From Bacteroidota bacterium (GTDB taxonomy: Bacteria; Bacteroidota; Bacteroidia; Chitinophagales; Chitinophagaceae), in contig JACPEA010000002.1 of assembly GCA_016183765.1 (NCBI GenBank), positions 423,832-487,831 of the forward strand: a DNA stretch of 64,000 nucleotides, in the 5' to 3' direction. The notes beneath the pieces were generated by a model. That model was not told the DNA's origin and made no database searches. It worked only from the letters and a program-made list of their open reading frames with translations. The translations under genes and the position numbers were made by a program. Shown here piece after piece: positions 1 through 8,817 of the stretch. The first letter of the stretch is position 1; every line of letters starts with the position of its first letter.

Positions 1-84
1 GCCGATTCAACCTTCATCATTCCTTGTTCAATATTCATTATTCCCTATCTTTCACGCTGATTTCTGAACCCAAACGATGCTTCT

Positions 85-1326
85 ATGAACATTAAGGCGC
101 GGCTGATATTGATGAATTTCCTGGAATTTTTTGTCTGGGGTTCCTGGCTGATCTCTCTGGGTGGTTATATGATCGTTACACTCAAGTTTACCGGTGGTGA
201 AGTGGGAGCTGTGTATGCCACCATGGGTATTGCTTCGCTCTTTATGCCAGCCCTGATGGGAATCGTGGCCGACCGATGGATCAATGCCGAAAAAGTATTG
301 GGTTCCTTACATATCATCGGCGCCTTGTTACTGATCTGGGCCTCTACGGTTACCGATTATCGCACTTTTTACCTGATCATGCTGTTGAACTCTATGGCGT
401 TCATGCCCACCATCGCATTGAACAATACCGTTTCTTATATCGTCCTTGAAAAAAAGGGATATGATATTGTGAAGGACTTCCCCCCCGTCCGCGTATGGGG
501 AACCATAGGCTTTATTGTGGCTATGTGGATGGTGGATATTTTTGGGTGGACCAAAAGTCCGCTCCAATTATACGTGAGCGCCGGATCGGGTCTGTTGCTG
601 GGACTGTACGCTTTTACCATGCCTTCCTGTACCCGTATTGCGGTGGATGCCAAACGCAGCCTGGTAGCGGCATTGGGACTGGATGCATTTGTCTTGTTCC
701 GCAGGAAAAAGATGATCATTTTCTTCCTGTTTGCCATGTTGCTGGGCGCTGCCCTGCAGATCACCAATGCATTCGGTTCTCCTTTCCTGGACGATTTTAA
801 GGATAAATACCCTGACTCATTCGGGGTACAGCATCCCAATATGCTGATCTCCATTTCGCAGATATCAGAAACCCTGTTCATCCTGACCATCCCGTTTTTC
901 CTCAAACGTTTCGGCATCAAGAACGTAATGCTGCTGAGTATTTTTGCCTGGGTATTCCGTTTCGGCCTTTTTGCCATCGGTGATCCGGGGCCGGGTCTGT
1001 ACCTGCTGGTGTTATCCATGATCGTTTATGGTATGGCTTTTGATTTCTTCAATATCTCGGGCTCTCTCTTTGTTGAAAAAGAAGCCGATATCAAGATCCG
1101 CGCCAGCGCACAGGGGCTGTTCATGCTCATGACCAATGGTATCGGTGCCTATCTCGGAGGAACCATCAGCGGCTGGGTAGTGGATTATTTTACGGTAGAT
1201 GGCGTAAAGAACTGGCAGAATATCTGGTTCAGCTTTGCAGGATATGCACTGATCCTGGGTATCATATTCCCGATCGTATTCCGTTATAAACACGACAGGA
1301 ACGCTCTGGAACCCGTAAAACATTGA
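85..1326 (+). CDS. Nucleoside permease of the major facilitator superfamily (NupG-like)
   Basis: Inner-membrane transporter of 413 residues, predicted to import nucleosides by proton symport. The protein is almost entirely hydrophobic, with about 12 membrane segments, and opens with MNIKARLILMNFLEFFVWGS, the usual start of the nucleoside:H+ symporter group. A cytoplasmic loop between the two six-helix halves is rich in basic residues (about residues 185-210). The ATG at 85 gives a full-length product. The gene stands alone, 127 bases before mqnE on the same strand. Family membership is recognised from the overall pattern. The substrate is inferred, and a related metabolite cannot be excluded. 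Confidence 0.82.
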   Translation: MNIKARLILMNFLEFFVWGSWLISLGGYMIVTLKFTGGEVGAVYATMGIASLFMPALMGIVADRWINAEKVLGSLHIIGALLLIWASTVTDYRTFYLIMLLNSMAFMPTIALNNTVSYIVLEKKGYDIVKDFPPVRVWGTIGFIVAMWMVDIFGWTKSPLQLYVSAGSGLLLGLYAFTMPSCTRIAVDAKRSLVAALGLDAFVLFRRKKMIIFFLFAMLLGAALQITNAFGSPFLDDFKDKYPDSFGVQHPNMLISISQISETLFILTIPFFLKRFGIKNVMLLSIFAWVFRFGLFAIGDPGPGLYLLVLSMIVYGMAFDFFNISGSLFVEKEADIKIRASAQGLFMLMTNGIGAYLGGTISGWVVDYFTVDGVKNWQNIWFSFAGYALILGIIFPIVFRYKHDRNALEPVKH

Positions 1327-1453
1327 TCATCCGGACATCGGATAAAAGCCCTGTGCACGCGCAGATGTAAGGGGTTTTTCCCAATCTGCCAATGACAATT
1401 ATTAATTTCCGATTGCCAATTACTGATTAATTTCGTGCCTCAAATATGTGACT

Positions 1454-2629
1454 ATGATCTCTGCAGTATCAGACCCTTTTAACCTGGTAGCCAACGCACA
1501 GGATACACAACTCAAACAGATCGGCGAAAAAATACTGAACAAGGAAAGGATCTTCTTCGATGAGGGCGTTACGCTTTTCGAAAAAGGCTCCCTGGCCTAT
1601 CTTGGCGCACTGGCCAACTGGGTGCGTGAGCAGAAACATGGTAACAAGACCTATTTTAACCGGAATTTCCATATTGAACCCACCAATGTATGCGTGTTCT
1701 CCTGTAAATTCTGTTCCTATTCCCGTTTATATGCCCACCGCGAAGAAGGTTGGGAACTGAGCATCCAGCAGATGCTCGACATCGTAAAAAGCTACGACGG
1801 ACAGCCCGTTACCGAAGTGCATATTGTGGGTGGCGTTCACCCTAAAATGGACCTGGACTTCTTTATCGAACTGCTCCGCAGTATCAAAGCGCATCGCCCG
1901 GACCTGCATATCAAAGCCTTTACACCGGTGGAACTGGACTACATGTTCCGCAAGGCCAAAGTAAGCATTGAAGAAGGTATGCGCCTGGCGCACGAAGCCG
2001 GACTGGATTCCTTGCCCGGAGGTGGTGCGGAGATCTTTCACCCGGAGATCCGCAAACAGATCTGTGAGGATAAAGTGGATGCGGATGGCTGGTTACATGT
2101 TCACAAAGCAGCACACCAGCTGGGTATGCATAGCAATGCCACGCTGCTGTACGGACATATCGAGAAATTCTGGCACCGCATCGACCATATGGAGCGCCTG
2201 CGCAGCCTGCAGGATGAGACCGGTGGTTTCAACACATTCATACCACTCAAATTCCGTAACAAGGATAATGACATGAGTCATATTGCAGAATCATCCGTGA
2301 TCGAAGACATGCGCATGTATGCCGTATCCCGTTTGTATATGGACAACTTCCCGCATATTAAAGCCTACTGGCCAATGCTGGGCAGGCAGAATGCACAGCT
2401 GACACTATCTTTCGGCGTGAACGATATTGACGGCACCATCGACGATTCCACCAAGATCTACGCTATGGCGGGCAGTGAAGAACAAACCCCTGCCATGAGT
2501 ACTGCAGACCTGGTCCGTCTGATCAAACAAGTAAAACGCCAGCCGATTGAAAGGGGTACTTTGTACAACGAGATCAGGGATTATACCCATGTGAATGTTG
2601 ACGAGCCTGAGTTAAATGTAACACTATAG
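1454..2629 (+). CDS. mqnE: Aminodeoxyfutalosine synthase (radical SAM), menaquinone biosynthesis
   Basis: Radical SAM enzyme of the futalosine route to menaquinone: it joins 3-[(1-carboxyvinyl)oxy]benzoate to the adenosyl group of SAM, giving aminodeoxyfutalosine. The iron-sulfur motif CxxxCxxC (C80, C84, C87) follows the HIEPTN segment, and the protein has the family length (391 residues). A GTG at 1448 would add two residues; the ATG at 1454 is preferred. The gene ends 21 bases before a strong hairpin shared with the convergent ndh gene. Neighbouring mqn genes are not in the window. Assignment to MqnE rather than MqnC rests on the HIEPTNVCVFSCKFC context and the GGGAEIF segment. Confidence 0.93.
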   Translation: MISAVSDPFNLVANAQDTQLKQIGEKILNKERIFFDEGVTLFEKGSLAYLGALANWVREQKHGNKTYFNRNFHIEPTNVCVFSCKFCSYSRLYAHREEGWELSIQQMLDIVKSYDGQPVTEVHIVGGVHPKMDLDFFIELLRSIKAHRPDLHIKAFTPVELDYMFRKAKVSIEEGMRLAHEAGLDSLPGGGAEIFHPEIRKQICEDKVDADGWLHVHKAAHQLGMHSNATLLYGHIEKFWHRIDHMERLRSLQDETGGFNTFIPLKFRNKDNDMSHIAESSVIEDMRMYAVSRLYMDNFPHIKAYWPMLGRQNAQLTLSFGVNDIDGTIDDSTKIYAMAGSEEQTPAMSTADLVRLIKQVKRQPIERGTLYNEIRDYTHVNVDEPELNVTL

Positions 2630-2650
2630 CTTTTAGCGATCCCATAATGC

Positions 2651-2688
2651 AAAAGACGCCATAGTAAAGCACTACTATGGCGTCTTTT
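2651..2688. terminator. Bidirectional terminator between mqnE and ndh
   Basis: A perfect 15-base inverted repeat (arms 2651-2665 and 2674-2688) begins with AAAA and ends with TTTT, so it can end transcription from both sides. The stop codon of the minus-strand NADH dehydrogenase (2675-2677) lies inside the right arm. Confidence 0.85.
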
Positions 2689-3958
2689 CTTTTGAAGTGG
2701 ATTGCTTGGCGGCAGGCATCAAAATCAAACGTAAAGTAGTGTCGTTGGTGAAATAACTGATCGTCCAGTTGATAAAGATGAATAACCGGTTCTTTACGCT
2801 TACGATCAGCATCAGGTGTAAGAACATCCATACATACCAGGCCAGCCTTCCCTGGAAGCTGATGAAGGGAAGATCAACAACCGCTTTTCTTTTTCCTACC
2901 GTGGCCATGGTACCGGGGTTCCGGTAATCAAAAACACGCAGGGGTTTACCGTGCAGCAGGTTCCTGAAATTCTGTGCCAGGTTTTTTGCCTGCGCAATTG
3001 CCACATTGGCCAATTGCGGATGTCCTTTCGGGAAATCCTTGTTTTCCATATAAGAGATATCTCCTATAACATATACATTGTCTGATCCTTCCAGCCTGTT
3101 ACAACTGTCTACCTTTATCCGGTTGCCCCGAACCAGTTTTTCCTGTGAAATACCCGCTGGTACATTACCCGTAACCCCTGCAGACCAGATAAGTGTATGC
3201 GTTGGAATGGTTCTCCCATCTGCCAGGATAACCGTTTTGCCATCGTATGTTTTCACCTGCGACCCCGTCCATACATATACACCCATCTGTTCCAGGTACT
3301 GCTGCGATTTTTGCTGGGAAGCTTTACTCATCACACCCAAAGTGGCAGGTCCTGCCTCAAGCAGGTACACATTCAGCTTCGAAAAATCCATATCCGGATA
3401 ATCTTTGGGGAGCACATGGGTCTTTAATTCTGCCAGTGAGCCCGATAATTCAACCCCGGTAGGGCCACCACCCACTACCACGATGTTCATGATGGCAGGT
3501 AATGTATCCGCATCTGCAGACAATGCTTCTTCAAAATTCAATAAGATCCTGTTGCGTAGCACAATGGATTCCATGGTGGATTTCATGGGGAAAGCGAAAC
3601 GCTCCATATCCTGGTTGCCAAAATAGTTAGTGGTGCATCCTGTAGCGATCACCAGGTAATCGTAAGTAAAAATACCCGCTGAAGTCATTACCTGTTGCGT
3701 GTTGGTATTCACCTCTTTTACGGAAGTCAGCCGAACATGAACATTCTTTTTTTTCTGAAACACTTTCCTTAACGGAAAAGAAATGGAACTGGGCTCCAGC
3801 CTGGCCGTAGCTACCTGGTACATCAGTGGCTGGAACTGGTGAAAATTGTATTGATCGATCAGGGTTATCTCATAATCGCTCTCACTGATCCTCCTGGCCA
3901 GTTGCAACCCGGCAAACCCCGCGCCGAGTATCACGATATGTTTCTTATTTGTGGACAT
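2675..3958 (-). CDS. ndh: Type II NADH dehydrogenase (NDH-2)
   Basis: Single-subunit, non-proton-pumping NADH:quinone oxidoreductase attached to the inner face of the membrane. It passes electrons from NADH through FAD to menaquinone. The FAD-binding GAGFAG motif is at residues 12-17, and a second Rossmann motif (VVGGGPTGVE) for NADH is near residue 165. The IWSAGV segment typical of this family is also present. The C-terminus has a hydrophobic stretch and a basic tail suited to membrane anchoring. At 427 residues it is full length. Upstream of its start is an array of ATGAGTGA repeats (4004-4038). It is convergent with mqnE, an enzyme that helps make its probable quinone substrate. Confidence 0.88.
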   Translation of the reverse strand: MSTNKKHIVILGAGFAGLQLARRISESDYEITLIDQYNFHQFQPLMYQVATARLEPSSISFPLRKVFQKKKNVHVRLTSVKEVNTNTQQVMTSAGIFTYDYLVIATGCTTNYFGNQDMERFAFPMKSTMESIVLRNRILLNFEEALSADADTLPAIMNIVVVGGGPTGVELSGSLAELKTHVLPKDYPDMDFSKLNVYLLEAGPATLGVMSKASQQKSQQYLEQMGVYVWTGSQVKTYDGKTVILADGRTIPTHTLIWSAGVTGNVPAGISQEKLVRGNRIKVDSCNRLEGSDNVYVIGDISYMENKDFPKGHPQLANVAIAQAKNLAQNFRNLLHGKPLRVFDYRNPGTMATVGKRKAVVDLPFISFQGRLAWYVWMFLHLMLIVSVKNRLFIFINWTISYFTNDTTLRLILMPAAKQSTSKEKTP

Positions 3959-4003
3959 ATTTCATAGGATTTACGACCAGTCGTTCGAAGACGGGGGGGA
4001 ACA

Positions 4004-4038
4004 ATGAGTGAATGAGTGGATGAGTGAATGAGTGAATG
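4004..4038. repeat. Array of the octamer ATGAGTGA
   Basis: Four tandem units of ATGAGTGA, one with GTGG in place of GTGA, plus a partial fifth unit. It lies between sdaA (stop at 4080) and the start of ndh (3958). It is the same word as in the repeats at 7877-7968, 8757-8817 and, in reverse orientation, 34408-34450. Confidence 0.8.
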
Positions 4039-4079
4039 TTTTGATCGTACTCACGACTTATTACTTACTGCTCACACTG

Positions 4080-5504
4080 TTAACATTCCGGCAAACTGAT
4101 CGGTATATGTATCGCTAATCCCCCGTCGGCTGTTTCTTTGTACTTACTGCTCATATCGAGTGCAGTATCCCACATGGTTCTGATCACTTTATCCAGGCTC
4201 ACGATGGCATAGTCCGGTGAACTTTGCAGCGCCAATTGCGAGGCAGTGATGGCTTTGATGGCACCCATGGTGTTTCGTTCAATACAGGGGATCTGTACCA
4301 GTCCGCCGATCGGATCGCAGGTAAGTCCCAGGTGGTGTTCCATGGCAATTTCGGCAGCCATTAGCGACTGGCGTTGGGTGCCTCCCATACATTCGGTGAG
4401 TGCAGCAGCAGCCATAGCAGATGATACGCCGATCTCGGCCTGGCAACCACCCATCGCCGCGGAAATGGTAGCGCCTTTTTTAAAGATACTGCCGATCTCG
4501 GAAGCCACCAGCAGAAAACGGATGATCTTATCTTCACTATCGCCATCACAAAAGGCAATATAATACTGCAATACGGCCGGGATCACGCCCGCAGCGCCAT
4601 TGGTGGGTGCAGTCACCACCCTGCCAAAAGAAGCGTTTTCCTCATTCACGGCCAGTGCAAAACAACTTACCCAATCCAGTATGTATTTGAAATCGTTACC
4701 GCCCTGTTTAATGCAGGTTATCCAACTGTCGTAGTCCGAATAGGCCTGCCCTTTTATCAGTTTCTTATTCAGGTCAAAAGCCCTTCGGCGTACATGTAAC
4801 CCGCCGGGTAATTGACCCTGTGCATGACAGCCCCGGTACATGCATTGTTTCATGGCATCCCAGATCTGTAATACGCCTTTCCTGGTCTCAGCTTCAGAGC
4901 GCCAGGCGCTTTCATTCTCCATCACCACTTCATGAATGGCCATACCCTTCATGCAGGAATGAAGCAGGTCATTGGCCGTATCTATCGGGAAAGGCAGTTG
5001 TACCACGGGTTTACCGCCATGGGCTTCCCCTTCTTTTACCACGAACCCGCCACCAATGGAGAAGAAGGTCTCACTCCAGTTCTCGCCGTTCTTCAGGGTG
5101 ACCAGGAAGGATATGCCATTGGGATGATAGGGCAGTGTTTCATTGAACAGGAAATGAATATTTTCCGTTACGTGAAAAGGGATCAGCACTTCACCACCGA
5201 GTAATAATTGCTGATCGGAAGTGATCTGCTGGATCCGGGGAGTAATGCTATTGACATCGATCGTTACAGGATCTTCACCGCCCAAACCCAGGATCACGGC
5301 AATATCGGTACCATGTCCCTTACCGGTTTTGGCGAGCGATCCATAGAGCAATACCGTTACAGAAGCCACCTGGCCGAAACTGCTTTTTTGCCGGATCGTA
5401 TCCAGGCAACGCTGGGCGGCTTTCCAGGGACCCAATGTGTGCGAACTCGATGGCCCCACACCTATTTTAAACATATCAAAAACCGAGATCGATTCGTAAG
5501 GCAT
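4080..5504 (-). CDS. sdaA: L-serine dehydratase (L-serine ammonia-lyase), single-chain iron-sulfur type
   Basis: Converts L-serine to pyruvate and ammonia with a [4Fe-4S] cluster. The protein (474 residues) has the beta domain (about 1-160, with VGPSSSHT at the start) and the alpha domain (about 190-470) fused in one chain. Conserved parts include the PTNGAAG segment, GCQAEIG, and cysteines in the [15 protein letters not shown] stretch that probably bind the cluster. Length and layout match the bacterial single-chain form. It is transcribed away from the aspartate aminotransferase gene, with 132 bases between their starts. No regulatory neighbour is visible. Confidence 0.93.
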   Translation of the reverse strand: MPYESISVFDMFKIGVGPSSSHTLGPWKAAQRCLDTIRQKSSFGQVASVTVLLYGSLAKTGKGHGTDIAVILGLGGEDPVTIDVNSITPRIQQITSDQQLLLGGEVLIPFHVTENIHFLFNETLPYHPNGISFLVTLKNGENWSETFFSIGGGFVVKEGEAHGGKPVVQLPFPIDTANDLLHSCMKGMAIHEVVMENESAWRSEAETRKGVLQIWDAMKQCMYRGCHAQGQLPGGLHVRRRAFDLNKKLIKGQAYSDYDSWITCIKQGGNDFKYILDWVSCFALAVNEENASFGRVVTAPTNGAAGVIPAVLQYYIAFCDGDSEDKIIRFLLVASEIGSIFKKGATISAAMGGCQAEIGVSSAMAAAALTECMGGTQRQSLMAAEIAMEHHLGLTCDPIGGLVQIPCIERNTMGAIKAITASQLALQSSPDYAIVSLDKVIRTMWDTALDMSSKYKETADGGLAIHIPISLPEC

Positions 5505-5636
5505 GGCAATCTGTATTTCTTTCTATTCAAAGGTACTTAATGGCAGGCAGCTAAAACTTACAAGCGTTTGGATTGTTTTTCCGAACTTTCCACCGCAAAA
5601 CTAATATGTAGTTAATTTTTTTAATGTAAATTCTGT

Positions 5637-6827
5637 ATGCAACTTTCCTCCCTTTTAGACAGGTTTGCCGAACCCGAAACACTAAAAATGGCCAAACTGG
5701 GCCGTGAACTGGCAGCTAAAGGTCATAATGTGATCAATCTGAGTCTGGGTGAACCGGATTTCGATACCCCGCAGCACATCAAAGACGCTGCCATCAAAGC
5801 CATTAACGATAACTGGAGCCACTACTCTCCTGTTCCCGGTTATATGGACCTGCGTGAGGCGGTTTGCACTAAATTGAAACGCGATAATAATCTCGATTAT
5901 AAACCGGAGAACATTATAACCTCTACTGGCGCCAAACAAAGCCTCGCCAATGCGATCCTGGCCTTGGTGGATGAAGGTGATGAAGTGGTCATCCCAACCC
6001 CTTATTGGGTAACCTATTCTGAACTGGTGAAAATTGCCCGTGGTAAAGTAGTAGAGATCAGGACCAAAGTAGAAAATGGTTTTAAAGCCACTGCTGCAGA
6101 ACTGGAAGCTGCCATTACCAATAAGACCAGAGTTTTCATGTTCTCTTCACCCTGTAACCCATCCGGTGCAGTGTACAGTAAGGCCGAACTGGAAGCACTG
6201 GCCGCCGTGTTCAGGAAATATCCGAACATCACCATCCTGTCTGATGAGATCTATGAATACATCAATTTTGTTGGCAAACACGAAAGCATTGCACAATTCG
6301 ATGACCTGAAGGACCGCGTGGTACTGATCAACGGTCTGAGTAAAGGTTTTGCCATGACCGGATGGCGCCTGGGGTATATTGCCGCCAATGTGACCATTGC
6401 CAAAGCCTGTGAAAAATTACAGGGACAATTCACCAGTGGCGCCACTTCTGTCACACAGAAAGCTGCTGTGGCCGCTTTAACCGGCGACCTGCGTCCTTCG
6501 CAGGAAATGACCGCAGAATTTACCCGCCGCCGTGCCCGTACCCTGGAACTGGTCAAAGAGATCCCCGGCTTCAAATGTTTTGAACCAGAAGGCGCTTTTT
6601 ATGTGTTCCCAGATGTGAGTGCATATTATGGAAAATCCGATGGACAGGAAACCATCCACAATTCAGCCGACCTGAGCATGTATATCCTGAACAATGCACA
6701 TGTATCCTGTGTCATGGGCGATGCATTCGGAGAGCCCAACTGTGTCCGTTTTTCTTTTGCTGCCAGCATGGAAAATATTGAAACGGCCTGGGCAAGGATC
6801 AAGGAAGCTCTGGCCAAATTGAAATAA
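5637..6827 (+). CDS. Aspartate aminotransferase family enzyme (class I PLP)
   Basis: Pyridoxal-phosphate aminotransferase, probably interconverting aspartate and oxaloacetate with glutamate and 2-oxoglutarate. The Schiff-base lysine is K236 in SKGFAMTGWRLGY. N174 (NPSG), D203 and Y206 are the usual cofactor contacts. The SLGEPDFDTP start is that of the Ib-type AspC group. At 396 residues it is full length. A hairpin followed by a T-run ends the unit at 6890. Other class I substrates, such as prephenate in related enzymes, cannot be excluded from sequence alone, so no gene symbol is given. Confidence 0.88.
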   Translation: MQLSSLLDRFAEPETLKMAKLGRELAAKGHNVINLSLGEPDFDTPQHIKDAAIKAINDNWSHYSPVPGYMDLREAVCTKLKRDNNLDYKPENIITSTGAKQSLANAILALVDEGDEVVIPTPYWVTYSELVKIARGKVVEIRTKVENGFKATAAELEAAITNKTRVFMFSSPCNPSGAVYSKAELEALAAVFRKYPNITILSDEIYEYINFVGKHESIAQFDDLKDRVVLINGLSKGFAMTGWRLGYIAANVTIAKACEKLQGQFTSGATSVTQKAAVAALTGDLRPSQEMTAEFTRRRARTLELVKEIPGFKCFEPEGAFYVFPDVSAYYGKSDGQETIHNSADLSMYILNNAHVSCVMGDAFGEPNCVRFSFAASMENIETAWARIKEALAKLK

Positions 6828-6859
6828 ACGCGGTATTCGTTTACCGTTTACTGTACCAA

Positions 6860-6890
6860 CGTGGTGAGGGAACACTTCACCACGTTTTTT
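6860..6890 (+). terminator. Rho-independent terminator after the aminotransferase
   Basis: Inverted repeat CGTGGTGA / TCACCACG separated by nine bases and followed by six T residues, 33 bases after the aminotransferase stop codon. Confidence 0.85.
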
Positions 6891-6919
6891 ATGCCCCTGC
6901 TAATCCGTATTTTGCAGCC

Positions 6920-7873
6920 ATGAGTGAACAGGCAAAAACAGAGATGTTCCGCAACCGTTTGGCAAAAGTGTACAAACACAAAAGCAAGCTGGCCAAAAGG
7001 CAATCAGTATCCTGTTACCGTGTGTACGATCATGACCTGCCGGAGTTCCCGCTTTGCATAGAGATCTATGAAGACAAGATCTACCTGGCCGAATACCTTC
7101 GCCGACATGGCATGACAGACGAAGAACATGAGGAATGGCTGAACAACTGCCTGTCCGTGATCACCGAAATAACCGGCATACCACAGGAACTGATGTTTGT
7201 GAGGCAGCGCAAGCGGATGTCGCACCGCGGTGAGGACCAATATGAGAAGATGGATACCCAACAGGAGTTCTTCACCGTATTGGAGAATGGCCTGAAATTC
7301 CAGGTGAACCTGACCGACTACCTGGATACCGGCCTGTTCCTTGACCATCGCATCACCCGGCAAATGGTGCGGGAACAGAGTAAGGACAAACGTGTACTGA
7401 ATCTTTTCTGTTATACAGGATCTTTCTCTGTATATGCCGCCGCCGGTGGTGCTGCTACGGTCACTTCCGTGGACCTATCCAAAACCTATCTTGCCTGGGC
7501 GGAAGATAATATGGTGATCAACCATTTCAAGGATGCGGCTAAATACCGGTTCATCCATGCAGATGTGAAACAATACCTGAAAACACTACAGCCCGACAGT
7601 TTTGACCTGGTGATCATGGACCCGCCCACATTCAGCAACAGCAAGCGCATGAAAGACTTCCTCGATATCCAGCGCGACCATGTGGAACTGTTGAACGATG
7701 TGCTGGCAGCCACCACCCCGGGAGGCATCATCTACTTCAGCACCAACTTCACCAAATTCGTACTGGAACCCGAAAAGATCCATGCCGCAGAGATCAAAGA
7801 CATTACCAAAGCCACTACGCCTTTCGATTTTGAAGGAAAGTTGAAACGATGGTGTTATAGGGGAAGGAAGTAA
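6920..7873 (+). CDS. rlmK: Stand-alone RlmK-type 23S rRNA methyltransferase
   Basis: Class I SAM-dependent RNA methyltransferase of 317 residues that matches only the C-terminal half of the gamma-proteobacterial fusion RlmKL, the half that makes m7G2069 in 23S rRNA. Shared features run through the whole chain: NRL near the start, CYRVYDHDLPE (32-42), NLTDYLDTGLFLDHR (130-144), the SAM-binding LNLFCYTGSFS (160-170) and the catalytic DPPTFSNS (234-241). The RlmL half (THUMP and m2G2445 domain) is absent. TATTTTG just upstream (from 6909) resembles a -7 box and leaves a very short leader. The target base is inferred from the family. Confidence 0.83.
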   Translation: MSEQAKTEMFRNRLAKVYKHKSKLAKRQSVSCYRVYDHDLPEFPLCIEIYEDKIYLAEYLRRHGMTDEEHEEWLNNCLSVITEITGIPQELMFVRQRKRMSHRGEDQYEKMDTQQEFFTVLENGLKFQVNLTDYLDTGLFLDHRITRQMVREQSKDKRVLNLFCYTGSFSVYAAAGGAATVTSVDLSKTYLAWAEDNMVINHFKDAAKYRFIHADVKQYLKTLQPDSFDLVIMDPPTFSNSKRMKDFLDIQRDHVELLNDVLAATTPGGIIYFSTNFTKFVLEPEKIHAAEIKDITKATTPFDFEGKLKRWCYRGRK

Positions 7874-7876
7874 ATA

Positions 7877-7968
7877 ATGAGTGAATGAGTGAATGATAGG
7901 ATGAGTGAATGGTGAGGGAAATGTTTTACACCATTCTATCATTCACTCATTCACTCATTCTATCATTA
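7877..7968. repeat. Palindromic composite of ATGAGTGA/ATGATAGG octamers, left flank of higBA
   Basis: The left part has three ATGAGTGA units and one ATGATAGG. After a spacer with AAATGTTTTACACC, the right part has the reverse complements (TTCACTCA, TTCTATCA). The whole can fold into a long imperfect hairpin. It starts four bases after the rlmK stop codon. The spacer and the right end recur at 8757-8817, on the other side of the toxin-antitoxin genes. Confidence 0.8.
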
Positions 7969-8013
7969 CAAAAAGTCCCCCGCTGGGGAAACCCTATGGA
8001 GAAGAAATTTAAT

Positions 8014-8044
8014 TTCCCATATTGGGAACTTTTGACTACATTTG
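8014..8044 (+). promoter_or_regulatory. higBA promoter with candidate HigA operator
   Basis: A palindrome TTCCCATATTGGGAA (8014-8028; arms of six, spacer TAT) lies just upstream of a TACATTTG box (8037-8044), which fits the Bacteroidota -7 consensus TAnnTTTG. The TTG start of higB is at 8061. No clear -33 box at the usual distance was found. Autorepression by the HigA antitoxin is normal for this family; that this dyad is the operator is inference. Confidence 0.6.
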
Positions 8045-8060
8045 TCAAAACCCTGATTCT

Positions 8061-8354
8061 TTGAGAGTAATTGCCAAGAAAATACTCCGCGACTTTTGGA
8101 CAAAGCATCCTGATTGTGAGCAGCAGCTAAAGTCATGGTACAAAGAAGCTGAAATTGCAGGCTGGAAAAATCCAAATCAAATTAAGCGTGAGTATCCATC
8201 AGTTAGCATTCTGGAAGAAAACCGGATCGTTTTTAATATAAAGGGGAATAATTACAGACTCATTGTCAGGATAAACTATCACTACCAAATGGTCTGGATC
8301 CGATTCATCGGGACACATGCTCAATACAATAAAATTGATGCCACAAAAATTTAA
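8061..8354 (+). CDS. higB: HigB family toxin (mRNA interferase), type II toxin-antitoxin
   Basis: Ribosome-dependent mRNA-cleaving toxin of the HigB/RelE superfamily. The product from the TTG at 8061 has 97 residues, begins LRVIAKKILRDFW and ends with the family signature WIRFIGTHAQYNKID. The internal segment NRIVFNIKGNNYRLIVRINY is also typical. An in-frame ATG at 8022 would lie inside the palindrome and ahead of the -7 box at 8037-8044, so the TTG is preferred because it matches the conserved family N-terminus. The toxin precedes its antitoxin by four bases, the usual higBA order. The cassette is visibly AT-richer than its neighbours, suggesting transfer. Confidence 0.88.
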   Translation: MRVIAKKILRDFWTKHPDCEQQLKSWYKEAEIAGWKNPNQIKREYPSVSILEENRIVFNIKGNNYRLIVRINYHYQMVWIRFIGTHAQYNKIDATKI

Positions 8355-8358
8355 ACAC

Positions 8359-8715
8359 ATGATACTTAAACCCATAAAAACTAAAAAAGATTATCAAGCC
8401 GCTCTGGAAAGACTTGACAAAATCTTTGCTGCAAAACCCGGTACAAAAGAAGGCGATGAGCTTGAAGTTCTTGGCATTCTCATTGAAAAATATGAAAATG
8501 AAAACTTCCCTATTGACTTCCCTGACCCTATTGAAGCTATCAAGTTCCGTATGGAACAACTTGGATATTCGCAGTCAGATCTTGCGGACGTCGTGGGTCT
8601 TAAAAGCAGGGCTAGTGAGATTCTTAACAAGAAAAGAAAGCTTACGCTGGAGATGATACGTAATCTCAATAGTACTCTCCATATTCCAACCGATGTTTTA
8701 ATTCAAAGTTACTGA
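8359..8715 (+). CDS. higA: HigA family antitoxin with XRE-type DNA-binding domain
   Basis: Antitoxin of 118 residues partnering HigB. The N-terminal half (MILKPIKTKKDYQAALERLD, then an acidic helix) neutralises the toxin in this family. The C-terminal half (about 58-118) is a helix-turn-helix: MEQLGYSQSDLADVVGLKSR followed by ASEILNKKRKLTLEMIRNL. The start chosen is the ATG at 8359, four bases after the higB stop; an ATG at 8317 would overlap the toxin. It should repress its own promoter, probably through the dyad at 8014-8028. The downstream flank is a repeat at 8757-8817. Confidence 0.88.
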   Translation: MILKPIKTKKDYQAALERLDKIFAAKPGTKEGDELEVLGILIEKYENENFPIDFPDPIEAIKFRMEQLGYSQSDLADVVGLKSRASEILNKKRKLTLEMIRNLNSTLHIPTDVLIQSY

Positions 8716-8756
8716 CCGTACCCGCGGCCAACATTGTACAGGCAAATAATGCTTGA

Positions 8757-8817
8757 ATGAGTGAATGATAGAATGTGGGAAGAAAATGTTTACACCATTC
8801 TATCATTCTATCATTAC
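8757..8817. repeat. Second copy of the repeat flanking higBA
   Basis: Contains ATGAGTGA and ATGATAG units, a shortened spacer AAATGTTTACACC, and two TTCTATCA units ending in TATCATTAC. It is a contracted version of 7877-7968 in the same orientation. Its right end supplies the stop codon (8814-8816) of the minus-strand gene 8814-9206. Confidence 0.8.

Noticed and set aside
1386..1440. CCAATTA-word repeat before mqnE as a regulatory array
   Set aside because: Only two or three imperfect words; may belong to the intergenic repeat families but is too weak to call.
4004..4038. CRISPR array
   Set aside because: The ATGAGTGA units are directly joined without unique spacers, and no cas gene is present.
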